DNA of 64,000 nt from an uncultured Ruminiclostridium sp. (GCA_910588335.1 CAJUQV010000013.1:21804-85803); one strand, 5' to 3'; counted from the first letter of the stretch, positions 35,924-45,180 are shown. Numbers and translations: made by a program. The notes: generated by a model not told the origin, from the letters alone.

Positions 35924-36022
35924 TAATAAGCCGCCGCTTTGCGAATGGAAAAGACAACTTTACTTTTATAAATCGTATTTTGAGATAAAGTTTATTTCCA
36001 TACGCAAAGCGGCGGCTTATAC
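35924..36022. repeat. Near-100-bp imperfect palindrome between lysS and the AraC gene
   Basis: ATAAGCCGCCGCTTTGCG is complementary to CGCAAAGCGGCGGCTTAT, and the match continues inward through ATGGAAA/TTTCCAT and AACTTTA/TAAAGTT. Nearly the whole segment folds into one hairpin of about 35 paired bases. It lies between two converging genes and can act as a bidirectional terminator, or be an inverted-repeat element of which this is the only copy I see. Confidence 0.7.
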
Positions 36023-36114
36023 TAATCCCTTTTAAAATTGTTGGATTAGTGTTTTGGGTGCATCCCTTTTTAAACTACGGATTTTATCCATAGTTTAAAA
36101 AGGGGTTGGTATTA
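36019..36114. repeat. Palindromic repeat family F, copy 1
   Basis: About 96 bp from TATACTAATCCCTTTTAAAA to AAAGGGGTTGGTATTA, with an internal palindrome around TTTAAACTACGGATTTTATCC. The reverse complement of 59593-59689 matches it along its full length. Confidence 0.8.
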
Positions 36115-36125
36115 GCTTTTTTCTC

Positions 36126-36950
36126 TTATATTATCACCAATCCTCTTTGCTTTCTGTAATCGCTCGGCGTAATCCCCTCATATTTTTTAAACACCATTCC
36201 GAAGTAATTCTGATCCCCATAACCGACGGCGGAGGACACATATCCTATGCTTTCTCCGGTGTTGATGAGCAATATCTTGGCTTCCGAAATACGTTTTTTT
36301 GCAAGATACTCCATAGGACGCATACCCGTCTTTGTTTTAAACACACGGCAAAAATGCTGCAGAGAAACTCCGGATATCTTAGCGAGGTTTTCAAGCGTAA
36401 TATCATCGGTATAGTGTTCGTTTATATGTATTATGGCAGGCTCAATAACGCTGCTCATTCCGGACTTTTCTTTTGTTGAACAAAGAAGCATATCCGCGGC
36501 GGTTAATATGAATTCATACAGGAGTATTGAGGACTTTTCGGCGCCTTTAAGCGGTTCTTTTGCTATTGACAATATCCTTTTAAAAATATTGCGGTAAATC
36601 AACATATTTGTATCGGCAGAGTATTCAAAGTCGGAAAAACCAATTTTCGACAAAAGCTCATTAGAGCTGTCTCCCTTAAAAACAATCCAGTTTGTTACCC
36701 ACCCGCTCCCGTGCGGCCAATATTCGTGGGACACTCCAGGTGCGAGATAAAACATGCTGCCCTCTTTTTGAATATATGAATTGCCGTTTACTGTAAGCAA
36801 GCCTTGTCCTTCCGAGGTAAAAAGAAACAGATGGGAAAAAAGACCTTTTTCTCTTTTTATGCCGTATTCGGGATCACATGTGCCTATTCCCGTAAGATAA
36901 AACGGAAGAGATGTTTGTATGCCTATTATGGGATAAATTACATTTATCAT
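36126..36950 (-). CDS. AraC-family transcriptional regulator
   Basis: 274 residues: an N-terminal cupin-like ligand-binding domain (about 20-110; FTSEGQGLLTVNGNSYIQKEGSMFYLAPGVSHEYWP, as in sugar-sensing AraC/XylS proteins) and a C-terminal double helix-turn-helix (about 170-270; LENLAKISGVSLQHFCRVFK and VSSAVGYGDQNYFGMVFKKYEGITPSDYRK). No neighbouring sugar genes show its regulon. It converges on lysS. The upstream spacer to 37286 is very AT-rich. Confidence 0.92.
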   Translation of the reverse strand: MINVIYPIIGIQTSLPFYLTGIGTCDPEYGIKREKGLFSHLFLFTSEGQGLLTVNGNSYIQKEGSMFYLAPGVSHEYWPHGSGWVTNWIVFKGDSSNELLSKIGFSDFEYSADTNMLIYRNIFKRILSIAKEPLKGAEKSSILLYEFILTAADMLLCSTKEKSGMSSVIEPAIIHINEHYTDDITLENLAKISGVSLQHFCRVFKTKTGMRPMEYLAKKRISEAKILLINTGESIGYVSSAVGYGDQNYFGMVFKKYEGITPSDYRKQRGLVII

Positions 36951-37286
36951 TTTTCGCTCCTGTTAGTTTTGATTAAAACATTTACGTTGGTTTTTAACAA
37001 AAGTATTTGCAGCATATACGGTTAATTGAAAATTAGAATGATATATCAATTTTATTATACTCCTTAAATTCAAAAAAATCAATATTATTGTAATAAAAGG
37101 CACTCTTAACATCACATTTGGTATAAAATGCGGCATTCTGCCGTTAAAATTAAAAATACTGAAAAATACCTATAATAAGAATTATGCCGTTCATTAAATA
37201 TGCTTTTTAAAGGCAAAAAAGCTTAGAAATTATAAAAAATTTATAATTTCTAAAAATGATAAAATTATTAAAATATTGAAAAAAGG
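36951..37286. other. AT-rich spacer upstream of the AraC gene
   Basis: Very A/T-rich; it should contain the AraC-gene promoter. No coding frame, RNA or strong repeat seen. Confidence 0.5.
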
Positions 37287-37315
37287 TTGACTTTTGTATC
37301 ATAACACGGTATAAT
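37287..37315 (+). promoter_or_regulatory. Strong consensus promoter without an intact downstream gene
   Basis: TTGACT, exactly 17 bases, TATAAT. The next 90 bp hold only a tiny open frame (37347-37385) before a family A element. Confidence 0.7.
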
Positions 37316-37346
37316 TCTTATTATATGAAGTTATAGTAATTTATAA

Positions 37347-37407
37347 ATGAAAGTAAATAACGTTAATACTCTTGCCGGAAATTAGTGTGTATCAGAAAAC
37401 TAATACT
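37347..37407 (+). pseudogene. Possible flgM-like N-terminal relic cut off by a MITE
   Basis: The frame from ATG 37347 reads MKVNNVNTLAGN then stop; a one-base shift at the Leu codon would continue as PEISVYQKTNTM up to the family A element. The combined peptide resembles the start of FlgM-type anti-sigma factors, but it is too short to be sure and no ribosome binding site is evident. Confidence 0.2.
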
Positions 37408-37565
37408 ATGGCTTGTTTGAAAAATCGGAAACGCCGTCTTTTCGCCCCCAAACAGTCATCTTCTGCGTCAAAAAGCCTCGTCAAACGACAGTTTGACTGC
37501 TTTTTCCTTGAAGCAACCATTTGGGGTCAAAAATTCGTCATTCCCTCTATTTTCAAACAAGCCCT
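37408..37565. mobile_element. MITE-like repeat family A, copy 2
   Basis: 158 bp, same orientation as copy 1, ends TGGCTTGTTTGAAAA and TTTTCAAACAAGCCC, flanked by TA on each side. Any frame through it is spurious. Confidence 0.85.
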
Positions 37566-37643
37566 AAAGTGTTTCAAGGTTATCTCAAAGGAATAACTGC
37601 CGTTATTTATAAATTTCCTCAAAAAAATAAAACCAACAAAAAA

Positions 37644-37674
37644 GACCGCGGTTCGCTTGTACGAATCCGCAGTC
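37644..37674 (-). terminator. Rho-independent terminator after the aminotransferase gene
   Basis: Minus strand: GACTGCGGATTCG, a six-base loop, CGAACCGCGGTC, then TTTTTTGTT. Confidence 0.85.
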
Positions 37675-37693
37675 CTTTATTATTTTTATAAGA

Positions 37694-38977
37694 TTATAAA
37701 TTTGAATTATCTTCCATAACTTCAATACTCGCTAATTTTACCGCCGTACAGAAAATTTCTATAGCTTTTTTCAGCTCATCCACCGTTGGGAAAGTAGGAG
37801 CAAGTCTGATATTTCTGTCACGGGGATCCATTCCGTAAGGGAATGTGGCTCCGGCATCGGTAAGCACTACTCCGGCTTCCTTACAGAGCTGCACCGTTCT
37901 CTTTGCCGTGCCGTCAAGTCCGTCAAAAGCGATAAAGTAGCCTCCGTTCGGCTTGTGCCAGTTTCCTATACCCAAAGGAGCTATCTCCCTGTCGAGAGCG
38001 TCAAGAACCGCATTGAATTTTGGCTCGATAATAGCGCGATGCTTTTTCATATGCTCCTTTATACCGTCAAAGTCTTTAAAGAAACGCGCGTGTCTTAACT
38101 GATTGAGCTTATCGTAGCCTATAGTCTGGTATGCCATCTGATTTTTTATGAAGTTGATGTTGTCCTCGCTGGCGGCAAGCACCGCCAATCCTCCGCCGGG
38201 AAAGCTTATCTTGGAGGTTGAGGTGAAAATATATACCATATCTTCCTTGCCTGTTTTTTTGCACTCCTCCAGTATGTTAAGAAGGTGATCCGGAGTATCG
38301 GTAAGATGATGGACGCAGTAAGCGTTGTCCCAGTATATCCTGAAATCATCCGCCTTTGGCGAAAGGTTGGCAAAACGCCTGACCACCTCATCGGAATAGG
38401 TTATCCCCATGGGATTGGAGTACATGGGAACGCACCAGATTCCTTTTATCTCTTCGTCCTTTGATACCAGCTCCTCTATCATATCCATATCTGGACCGTC
38501 TTCTTTATAAGGAACGGTTATCATCTCAATACCCATACTCTCACAAATGGCAAAATGTCTGTCATAGCCCGGAGCGGGACAAAGAAATTTGACATGATCG
38601 TACTTGCTCCATGGCTTTTTACCGCCCATTACGCCGAGAAGCATGGCTCTCGCTATGCTGTCATACATCATGCAAAGGCTGGAGTTTCCGCCCACTATTA
38701 TCTCATATCTTCCTACTTCAAGCATTGCCATAAAGAGGCGCTTAGCTTCGTAAATTCCGTCCAGTACCCCGTAGTTGCGGCAGTCTACGCCCGTTTCGCT
38801 TATATGAGCGCCGTCAAGACAGTGTAAAAGCATGTCGTCGGTAAGATCAAGCTGTTCCGTGGCGGGTTTACCTCTTGACATATCGAGCTTAAGCCCCTCA
38901 GCCTTGTATTCCTCGTATTTTGCTTTGACTGCGGCTTTTTCAGCCGCAAGCTGCTCTTTTGTCATATCCTTGTACAT
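37694..38977 (-). CDS. PLP-dependent aminotransferase (aspartate aminotransferase, MocR-type subgroup)
   Basis: 427 residues. The sequence follows the subgroup of fold-type I aminotransferases described as aspartate aminotransferases of the Aminotran_MocR family: LDMSRGKPATEQLDLT at the N-terminus, VGGNSSLCMMYDSIARAMLLG, CPAPGYDRHFAICESMGIEM, YWDNAYCVHHL, and the PLP lysine in FTSTSKISFPGGGLAVLA. It probably interconverts aspartate and oxaloacetate with 2-oxoglutarate. There is no DNA-binding domain, unlike true MocR regulators. AGGAAAGG lies before the ATG. Monocistronic, with its own terminator. Confidence 0.88.
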   Translation of the reverse strand: MYKDMTKEQLAAEKAAVKAKYEEYKAEGLKLDMSRGKPATEQLDLTDDMLLHCLDGAHISETGVDCRNYGVLDGIYEAKRLFMAMLEVGRYEIIVGGNSSLCMMYDSIARAMLLGVMGGKKPWSKYDHVKFLCPAPGYDRHFAICESMGIEMITVPYKEDGPDMDMIEELVSKDEEIKGIWCVPMYSNPMGITYSDEVVRRFANLSPKADDFRIYWDNAYCVHHLTDTPDHLLNILEECKKTGKEDMVYIFTSTSKISFPGGGLAVLAASEDNINFIKNQMAYQTIGYDKLNQLRHARFFKDFDGIKEHMKKHRAIIEPKFNAVLDALDREIAPLGIGNWHKPNGGYFIAFDGLDGTAKRTVQLCKEAGVVLTDAGATFPYGMDPRDRNIRLAPTFPTVDELKKAIEIFCTAVKLASIEVMEDNSNL

Positions 38978-39217
38978 TTTTGCAACCTTTCCTTTCCATT
39001 AAATATAAACTCTGAACACAAATAAATAAAATTATTCAAATACGAAGCCTGTTTTTCTGTGCGTTTTCTTTATTTACTTTATCTATTATATTTCAAAGCT
39101 GCAAAAAATGCAAGTTATTTTTTTGATTCTTGCAAAACTAAACAAGTAATTTGTAAGTAACTTCAAAAAAGGACAAATATTTTTTTCTTTTTTGGCGAAA
39201 AACACTATATTTCTGTC

Positions 39218-39264
39218 ATACAATCTTTAATCAAATTGTAGACTTTATTAAAGATTGGTATTAT
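39218..39264. repeat. Palindromic repeat family E, copy E6, beginning at the rmuC stop
   Basis: On the minus strand the rmuC stop TAA (39261-39263) opens TAATACCAATCTTTAATAAAG; the other end is TTTAATC..AAAGATTGTAT. Short variant with a different loop. Confidence 0.7.
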
Positions 39265-40673
39265 TCATCGGCTTCGTCGGTAACTTCGAGTAGCTTTATG
39301 CTTCCTGTTTCTCCAAGCTCCTCCACATCACGGAGCGCTTTGTTTATCATCCGCGTTCTTCTGCCCACAATTGTTTCAAGAGTTTTATCCGCCGTCTGTA
39401 TCTGTTTATGAGCGGTTGACAGCACATTTTCAAATTCCCCGAACTGCTTCTTAACCGCCCGCAGAATATCCCAGACCTCCTGTGAACGCTGTTCTATCGC
39501 GAGAGTCTTAAAACCGATTTGCAGTGATGACAGGAACGCGGATAACGTGGTAGCCCCCACGGCCGTCACCTTATACTTATTGCGCAGTTCTTCAAAAAGC
39601 GGTGCATTCTGCACGACCTCGGCATAAAGTCCCTCGGTAGGAAGAAACATTAACGCGAAATCGGTTGTTTTCGGAGGTAAAATATACTTATCCGATATAT
39701 CCTTTGCAAAAGAACGTATCTTCGCGGCCAAAGACTTTCTCGCTTCATCAATTGCGGTTTTGTCCTCCGCGTCAAGGAGACGGTTATAATCTTCAATGGG
39801 AAATTTGCTGTCAATGGGAAGCAGCAAAGGAACGTCGCCGTTTCCGGGAAGCTTTACAACAAACTCAACCCGCTTTCCTCCCGATATTTCCGCATTTGTT
39901 TCATATTGGGAGGGAGCAAGAATATCGGACAGCAGCTTTTCAAGCCGCACTTCTCCGTAAGTTCCCCGCTCCTTGACATTTGTAAGAGCGTTTTTAAGGC
40001 TTTTCGCGTCGGCGGCAAGGGCTTTCATTTCTCCCAACCCCTGCCCCACGCTCTCAAGCTGCCTGCTGACCAGCTCAAAAGATTGGGCAAGCCGTGTTTC
40101 AAGGGTTTTCTGAAGCTTTTCGTCAACAACGCCCTGCATCTGTTCAAGCCGCTTTTCATTGCTTTCCTGAAGCGATTTCATCTTGCTTTCAAGGGTTAAG
40201 TTTATTTTTTCTATATTTTCGGCGTTGTTTCTCTGAATCGAAGAAAGACGGCCGTCAAGCTGTTCCTGAAATTCGCGGAGACGGAGATTGATTTCGTTCC
40301 TGTTTTCCTGTAATGTGGCATTTGTTTCTGTACGGCTTGATTGCAGCGTTTCTCTCACTTGCTGTCCGTTTGCTGACAAACGGCTGTCAAGCTGTTCCTG
40401 AAACTCACGGAGACGAAGGTTTACTTCCTCGCGGTTACGCTGCAAGGTTGACTGTACGCTTTCCTGTATTAGGCCGAAGCGTTTGAACTGTTCCGTCGCT
40501 CCGTCCGAAATTTGCTTGGCCACGCTGTCGCGCTGTTCGTCCGCATGACTCCGCAGCAGTGCGGTAATGCGACTCAGATCCGAGGTGCGCTTTCCCATAA
40601 ACTGCAAAACAATTATGGCTATAAGCAGGACTATTATAATTACACCCAGTGCGATCTCCATTTTTATACCCAT
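39261..40673 (-). CDS. rmuC: DNA recombination protein RmuC
   Basis: About 470 residues. An N-terminal membrane anchor (MEIALGVIIIVLLIAIIVLQF) precedes a long coiled coil (about 30-190) containing two near-copies of NLRLREFQEQLD. The RmuC nuclease-like core follows: NVKERGTYGEVRLEKLL, LLPIDSKFPIEDYNRLL and FALMFLPTEGLYAEVV. RmuC limits DNA inversions and is thought to be a nuclease. The start is uncertain: ATG at 40673 or 40661. Upstream cdaR reads in the same direction with a gap of about 75 bp. Confidence 0.92.
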   Translation of the reverse strand: MGIKMEIALGVIIIVLLIAIIVLQFMGKRTSDLSRITALLRSHADEQRDSVAKQISDGATEQFKRFGLIQESVQSTLQRNREEVNLRLREFQEQLDSRLSANGQQVRETLQSSRTETNATLQENRNEINLRLREFQEQLDGRLSSIQRNNAENIEKINLTLESKMKSLQESNEKRLEQMQGVVDEKLQKTLETRLAQSFELVSRQLESVGQGLGEMKALAADAKSLKNALTNVKERGTYGEVRLEKLLSDILAPSQYETNAEISGGKRVEFVVKLPGNGDVPLLLPIDSKFPIEDYNRLLDAEDKTAIDEARKSLAAKIRSFAKDISDKYILPPKTTDFALMFLPTEGLYAEVVQNAPLFEELRNKYKVTAVGATTLSAFLSSLQIGFKTLAIEQRSQEVWDILRAVKKQFGEFENVLSTAHKQIQTADKTLETIVGRRTRMINKALRDVEELGETGSIKLLEVTDEADE

Positions 40674-40747
40674 CTCTTTCTCTTGATTTATGCAGGGTTG
40701 TCCATAAGGCACATAGACTGCGGGTATAACGTCAATCAGCCGTTATT

Positions 40748-42037
40748 TCATCCTGTTTCGGTTTCCGGAGCTTTCTCGCTTATTCTTATATCCACCTTAT
40801 AATCACCGGTGATCCACGCCGTTCTGTACTGCCCCGAAACTCTTACGGCAACGGTAATGTTTCTTACCCCCGGATCCACCTGTATTCCCAGAAGATTGAT
40901 GGTTCCGAATATATCGTCCGAGGAAAGATTCTTGACAATATCCGAAGGTCCTACCGCCGTAACGTCTATCTGACTTGTCACGATTGAATAATCATAGGCG
41001 GGATCTCCGTTAAGTATTGTGAAATGTGAGGTTGAAACGGGGAATTCGAGACTTCCGTAGCTGTCGATATTCTCAAAGCTTACCTGCGCTATACCGACTC
41101 CCGAAAGATTCTTGTATCCCTCCGGAAGAGAGATGGGCAGTCTGATTCCGCCTTGAAGATCGCGGGCGGTGACGTCGGTAAGATTGATTTCTCCAACGTC
41201 CACTCTTTCGAGATTTTCAATGCTGGCGTCCCCCGCCGGAGCCGCAATTGTTATCTCCTGCGGGAAAATACTGTATTTCAGGCTGTTTGAATCAAAGGTT
41301 TGAGTAGGTATAACCGAAACGTTCAGGGGAAGAGTCTTTACCCTGTAAACAGGTATGGTTACGGTATAATTATCCGCTTGATATTCCAACTCGCTCGTCT
41401 GTATTTTTGTGTTTTCCGAATCGTAAAGGTAAAGCGTTCCGTTAAGCCTCGTGGTTTCCGTTAATACCCCTTCAAATTCGGGTTCTATTACCGCTTTTGC
41501 CACCGAGTCTACCAACGACTGCTCACCGGTTACGGTTACGGTGGGAGAATAAACATTTATATCGTCCGCTTGTATCTGAAGCTCATTGCCGACGCTTAGG
41601 GAGTCTATATTAACCTCGGGGATTATTTCTTTTGATACAATCCGCTCTACCTCAATAGATGCGGTAAGGTTTTTGGTCATTATCTCATAATCCGAATTGG
41701 GTTGAAGCATATTTACGTTTACATTGACTATATGCTTGCCGGGTGAGGTTATCTCCGACAAATCCAAAGCGGCGGAAAAATCCTCGGCGGAAAGGGTGCC
41801 TATAACGTAGCGCTTGCCCATTATTTGAATGGAAACCTCCTTCTCAAAGTCGGTTATGCGAAGGTTTTCTTGCTGCATATAACCGGTGGGCTCGGCGACG
41901 ACCTTTATGCCGTCCACATGATCGTATTCGTTTGGGAACACCTGTATTGATACGGCAAACCAGATAATGACGGCAAAAACCACCGACATTATAAGCGTTT
42001 TTAAATTATTCATAAAGAAATTCAGAATATTTTTCAT
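40748..42037 (-). CDS. cdaR: YbbR-domain protein, regulator of the diadenylate cyclase (CdaR)
   Basis: 429 residues from the ATG at 42037, which has AAGGG upstream. One N-terminal membrane helix (about 8-32; LKTLIMSVVFAVIIWFAVSIQ) is followed by four YbbR-like repeats outside the membrane (repeated patterns such as PEVNIDSLSVGNELQI, LPLNVSVIP, VDVGEINLTDVT). CdaR binds CdaA and modulates c-di-AMP synthesis. It lies 141 bp downstream of cdaA. The usual third gene, glmM, is not adjacent; rmuC takes its place. Confidence 0.92.
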   Translation of the reverse strand: MKNILNFFMNNLKTLIMSVVFAVIIWFAVSIQVFPNEYDHVDGIKVVAEPTGYMQQENLRITDFEKEVSIQIMGKRYVIGTLSAEDFSAALDLSEITSPGKHIVNVNVNMLQPNSDYEIMTKNLTASIEVERIVSKEIIPEVNIDSLSVGNELQIQADDINVYSPTVTVTGEQSLVDSVAKAVIEPEFEGVLTETTRLNGTLYLYDSENTKIQTSELEYQADNYTVTIPVYRVKTLPLNVSVIPTQTFDSNSLKYSIFPQEITIAAPAGDASIENLERVDVGEINLTDVTARDLQGGIRLPISLPEGYKNLSGVGIAQVSFENIDSYGSLEFPVSTSHFTILNGDPAYDYSIVTSQIDVTAVGPSDIVKNLSSDDIFGTINLLGIQVDPGVRNITVAVRVSGQYRTAWITGDYKVDIRISEKAPETETG

Positions 42038-42178
42038 TTCATATTTTCCCTTATCGCTCTTAAAATAAAACAATTACAATCAATATCAGGACAAATCGAC
42101 TTACTACCGCCTATTACAAATCGGCTGTCACGGGTGTTTTTTTCGGCGGTTTTCTTTTGCGCTTAATTTGGGATACTT

Positions 42179-43054
42179 TTATTTTTTTTCGTGGTTCTTT
42201 TTTCCGTTCCTGCTTTTCTTCGAGTTTTCATTGGTTTCGGGAATAAGCCTTTCGGTAAGATATTTTCTGAGCGTTACCCCCGAAAAGTTTCTTGTAAGCT
42301 TTCCGTTTTCCGCAATGGAAATAACTCCGGTTTCCTCGGAAACCACCACAACAATCGCGTCGGACACTTCGCTCATTCCTATGGCGGCACGGTGCCTTGT
42401 GCCTAATTCCTTGGGCACAAGCTCTTCCTTGGCGGGCTTTGGCAGATAACAGGCGGCGGAAAGTATAAGGCCGTTTCTCATAATAACCGCCCCGTCATGG
42501 AGCGGTGTGTTTGGTACAAAAATGTTTCCGAACAGCTCTGCGCTCGGTTCGGCGTTGATATAGGTTCCGGTTTCGATCTGTTCCCCTAATTTTGTCTGCT
42601 GTTCTATTACGATCAACGCTCCGGTCATTGTACGGGAAAGGTTTTCACAGGCTTTGACAATACTGTTGATAGCGGCGTTTGCCCTTGCGATCTCCGCTGA
42701 ACCCGCCCCCTCAAGGAACGGAAGCTTTTTTGACATTCCGGTAGTGCGGCCGACCTTTTCCAATATTCGCCTCAGCTCCGGCTGAAACATTATAATTACA
42801 GCCAATATACCTATATTCACAAAGGTCTCCGCGATAACCCCCATCACCTTGAACTGCATCTGATCCAAGACAAACAAAGCCACGCCAAGCAGCACGATAC
42901 CCTTTATAAGCTGCTCAGCCCTTGTTTCTCTCATAAGCTTTATTCCCAGAAACAAAATAACGGAGAGAAAAATAATATCAAATACATCTATTATTGTGAT
43001 ATAGCTTATCACACTTTTAATATTTTCCAGAATATCGTTTAAATAGGCAATCAA
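42179..43054 (-). CDS. cdaA: Diadenylate cyclase CdaA
   Basis: 291 residues. Three membrane helices (about 23-85) and a DisA-N type cyclase domain (about 95-265). Both catalytic motifs are intact: D-G-A in PLHDGAVIMRNG and R-H-R in GTRHRAAIGMSE. It makes c-di-AMP from two ATP at the membrane, controlling potassium and osmolyte balance. The C-terminal tail is Lys/Asn-rich. A promoter is visible at 43118-43146. Confidence 0.96.
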   Translation of the reverse strand: MIAYLNDILENIKSVISYITIIDVFDIIFLSVILFLGIKLMRETRAEQLIKGIVLLGVALFVLDQMQFKVMGVIAETFVNIGILAVIIMFQPELRRILEKVGRTTGMSKKLPFLEGAGSAEIARANAAINSIVKACENLSRTMTGALIVIEQQTKLGEQIETGTYINAEPSAELFGNIFVPNTPLHDGAVIMRNGLILSAACYLPKPAKEELVPKELGTRHRAAIGMSEVSDAIVVVVSEETGVISIAENGKLTRNFSGVTLRKYLTERLIPETNENSKKSRNGKKNHEKK

Positions 43055-43117
43055 ACCAAAACACCCACTTTATTTGTATATGTATTTTCCGAAAGCACGG
43101 ATAATCGGCTGAATATA

Positions 43118-43146
43118 ATTTTAACACAATCGAAGAGTGTTTTCAA
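43118..43146 (-). promoter_or_regulatory. Promoter of cdaA
   Basis: Minus strand: TTGAAA, 17 bases, TAAAAT, about 64 bp before the cdaA start. Confidence 0.7.
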
Positions 43147-43257
43147 TAGCTTTTAAAATTTTTTTATAAATATTTGAAGAAAAATGCTTCACCGCGTATT
43201 CTGCGGAAAGCAAGCGATTTTAAACTGACGCAATGACCACGATTTTAAAAGGAAATT

Positions 43258-43419
43258 AGGGCTTGTTTGAAAATAGAGTAAATGACGGATATTTGACCCA
43301 AAATGGTTAGCTCCAAGTAAAAAAACACAGTCAAACCGTCGTTTGGCGTGGCCTTTTGACCCGAAAGATGACCGTTTGGGGGTGAAAAGACGGCGTTTCC
43401 GATTTTTCAATCAAACCAT
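43258..43419. mobile_element. MITE-like repeat family A, copy 3 (inverted)
   Basis: 162 bp, ends AGGGCTTGTTTGAAAATAGAG and GATTTTTCAATCAAACCAT, flanked by TA on each side, opposite in orientation to copies 1 and 2. Lies between the diverging cdaA and SGNH-lipoprotein promoters. Confidence 0.85.
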
Positions 43420-43451
43420 AGTATCGGGTACGGATATTTACACGGTTTAAC

Positions 43452-43480
43452 TTGAAATAAGAACAAAAATGTGTTATAAT
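43452..43480 (+). promoter_or_regulatory. Promoter of the SGNH lipoprotein gene
   Basis: TTGAAA, 17 bases, TATAAT, about 110 bp before the ATG. Confidence 0.75.
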
Positions 43481-43589
43481 ACACTCAAAGTCTATTTTCA
43501 AATTATTCCGGATTTTCGATTTTCGGTTTATTTTATGACTTACGGTATAATTTTGAATATAGCGAGAACAACTTTACGGAGGAATGAAA

Positions 43590-45014
43590 ATGCGGCTTAA
43601 AAAAATAACGGCAATCATGCTTGCCTCGGCACTTTTATTGGGCGCCGCGGGCTGTGGCGGGGAAAACGCAGATAATGAAAGCGGTACAACTACCTCATCA
43701 CAGGAAAACGGCTCTGAGAGCGACGCCGGCACAAGCGCTCCCTCACAGGAAGAAGAAAACGAAAATAACGCTGGCGGAGCCAAAACTCCGGAGGATATCG
43801 GAGTAGTCAGCGATACCGAAACCCCTCCCACCGTAGGCAGCAACGACGATTTCAGCTATGCTGAGAATGCGGCGGATTCGGAATATACCTTAGGAGGAGC
43901 CTTAACCGACAGAATGGCGGTTCTTTCCGAGCTTAACACGGGAAATCAGGTTAGGCTGGCGGGAGCCATGAAAAAGGCGGCGGCAGGCGAAGCTATAACC
44001 GTCGCCTATATAGGCGGCTCCATAACCCAAGGCTCCAGTGCCGGCGACAGCGGGTGTTACGCAAGGCTTGTAACCGACTGGTTTGAGGATACCTATCCCG
44101 ATTCCTCGATAAATTACGTGCGTGCGGGTATCGGAGCCACAGGCTCTTACATCGGCGTGCACCGGGTTCAGAGAGACGTGCTGGACAATAATCCCGATAT
44201 AGTTTTTGTGGAATTTTCCGTAAACGATACTACCGAAGCCACTATGCGCAACGTCAACAGCTATGACAGCCTTCTGCGAAAAATCTGGAACGCCGAAAGC
44301 GCTCCAGCGATAGTATGTATAGGTATGACTCAGGACAGCGGAATATCTTTCCAGAATTATCATTACGACATAGCCAAGAGCTATGATCTCCCATTTATTT
44401 CTTACAGAAACGCCATTCTTGACGTAATTGACAAGGGTTATATAAAATGGACGGATATTTCCGACGACAATATCCATCCTAACACGCAAGGACATAAGGT
44501 GCTCACCGATATCATTACCCATTACCTGTCCTCGGCAGACAAAAATAAGGAAAATATATCGGGAAGTGAAAGCGACTTCTCCACTCCTTACACAAAGGAT
44601 AAATTTGCCGACGCCGCTCTGATCACCCCTTCAAACAGCGATGCCTACGATCCCTCCGGCAAAATCGCCTCCAAACCCGAAAACAATTTCGGAAACTTCA
44701 TAGGCTGCTGGACCGCCAGAGGATCCAACATTTTCGACGGCGAAAACACCTGTCTTATTTTTGAGAATGTGGAGGCAAAAAATATAGGCCTTCTGTTCGG
44801 CAAAGTGACGGGTGGCGGAACGGTTCTTGACGTATACATTGACGACGTACTTGTAAACAGTGTGGATACCAGATTCCCCGGCGGTTGGGGAAACTACGCG
44901 GAAGCGGCTGAAATCGCCTCCTTTGCCGAAAAAGGCGCTCATACCGTAAAAATAGTACCCCAGAACATCGAAGGCGCTTCGCTTATTTACATAAGCGGAT
45001 TGCTGATAAGCTGA
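43590..45014 (+). CDS. SGNH/GDSL-type esterase lipoprotein
   Basis: 474 residues. Signal peptide with lipobox LLGAAGC, then a Ser/Glu/Asn-rich linker (about 25-90). The SGNH hydrolase domain (about 120-320) has block I YIGGSITQGSSAG (Ser nucleophile), block II Gly in RAGIGATGS, block III N in FVEFSVND and block V DDNIHPNTQGH (Asp-x-x-His). A C-terminal beta-rich region (about 340-474) may be carbohydrate-binding. Members deacetylate or de-esterify glycans at the cell surface; the substrate is unknown. The ATG at 43590 is set by GGAGG seven bases upstream. Confidence 0.88.
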   Translation: MRLKKITAIMLASALLLGAAGCGGENADNESGTTTSSQENGSESDAGTSAPSQEEENENNAGGAKTPEDIGVVSDTETPPTVGSNDDFSYAENAADSEYTLGGALTDRMAVLSELNTGNQVRLAGAMKKAAAGEAITVAYIGGSITQGSSAGDSGCYARLVTDWFEDTYPDSSINYVRAGIGATGSYIGVHRVQRDVLDNNPDIVFVEFSVNDTTEATMRNVNSYDSLLRKIWNAESAPAIVCIGMTQDSGISFQNYHYDIAKSYDLPFISYRNAILDVIDKGYIKWTDISDDNIHPNTQGHKVLTDIITHYLSSADKNKENISGSESDFSTPYTKDKFADAALITPSNSDAYDPSGKIASKPENNFGNFIGCWTARGSNIFDGENTCLIFENVEAKNIGLLFGKVTGGGTVLDVYIDDVLVNSVDTRFPGGWGNYAEAAEIASFAEKGAHTVKIVPQNIEGASLIYISGLLIS

Positions 45015-45088
45015 CCTTTCGGATTTTTCTTGTCCAAATTTCCGCATTACCGTTTTATTGGTTTTATAGTTTAATGCTATACATAAAT

Positions 45089-45126
45089 AGAGCGTATAAA
45101 TCTAACGGGTTTATACGCTCTGTTTT
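45089..45126 (+). terminator. Rho-independent terminator after the SGNH lipoprotein gene
   Basis: AGAGCGTATAAA pairs with TTTATACGCTCT over nine bases, followed by GTTTTT. Confidence 0.9.
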
Positions 45127-45180
45127 TACATGGATTATTTATTGCTTTGTCGCTGAAATTATGTAAATATATATTTATGT

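Noticed and set aside
34971..35957. 328-residue minus-strand open frame
   Set aside because: It is entirely opposite lysS, has no family features and is a codon-bias shadow.
37372..37596. 74-residue open frame beginning MPEISVYQKTN and continuing into the family A repeat
   Set aside because: Most of it is the recurrent translation of the MITE, also seen at 11989-12393 and 43189-43410; not a gene.
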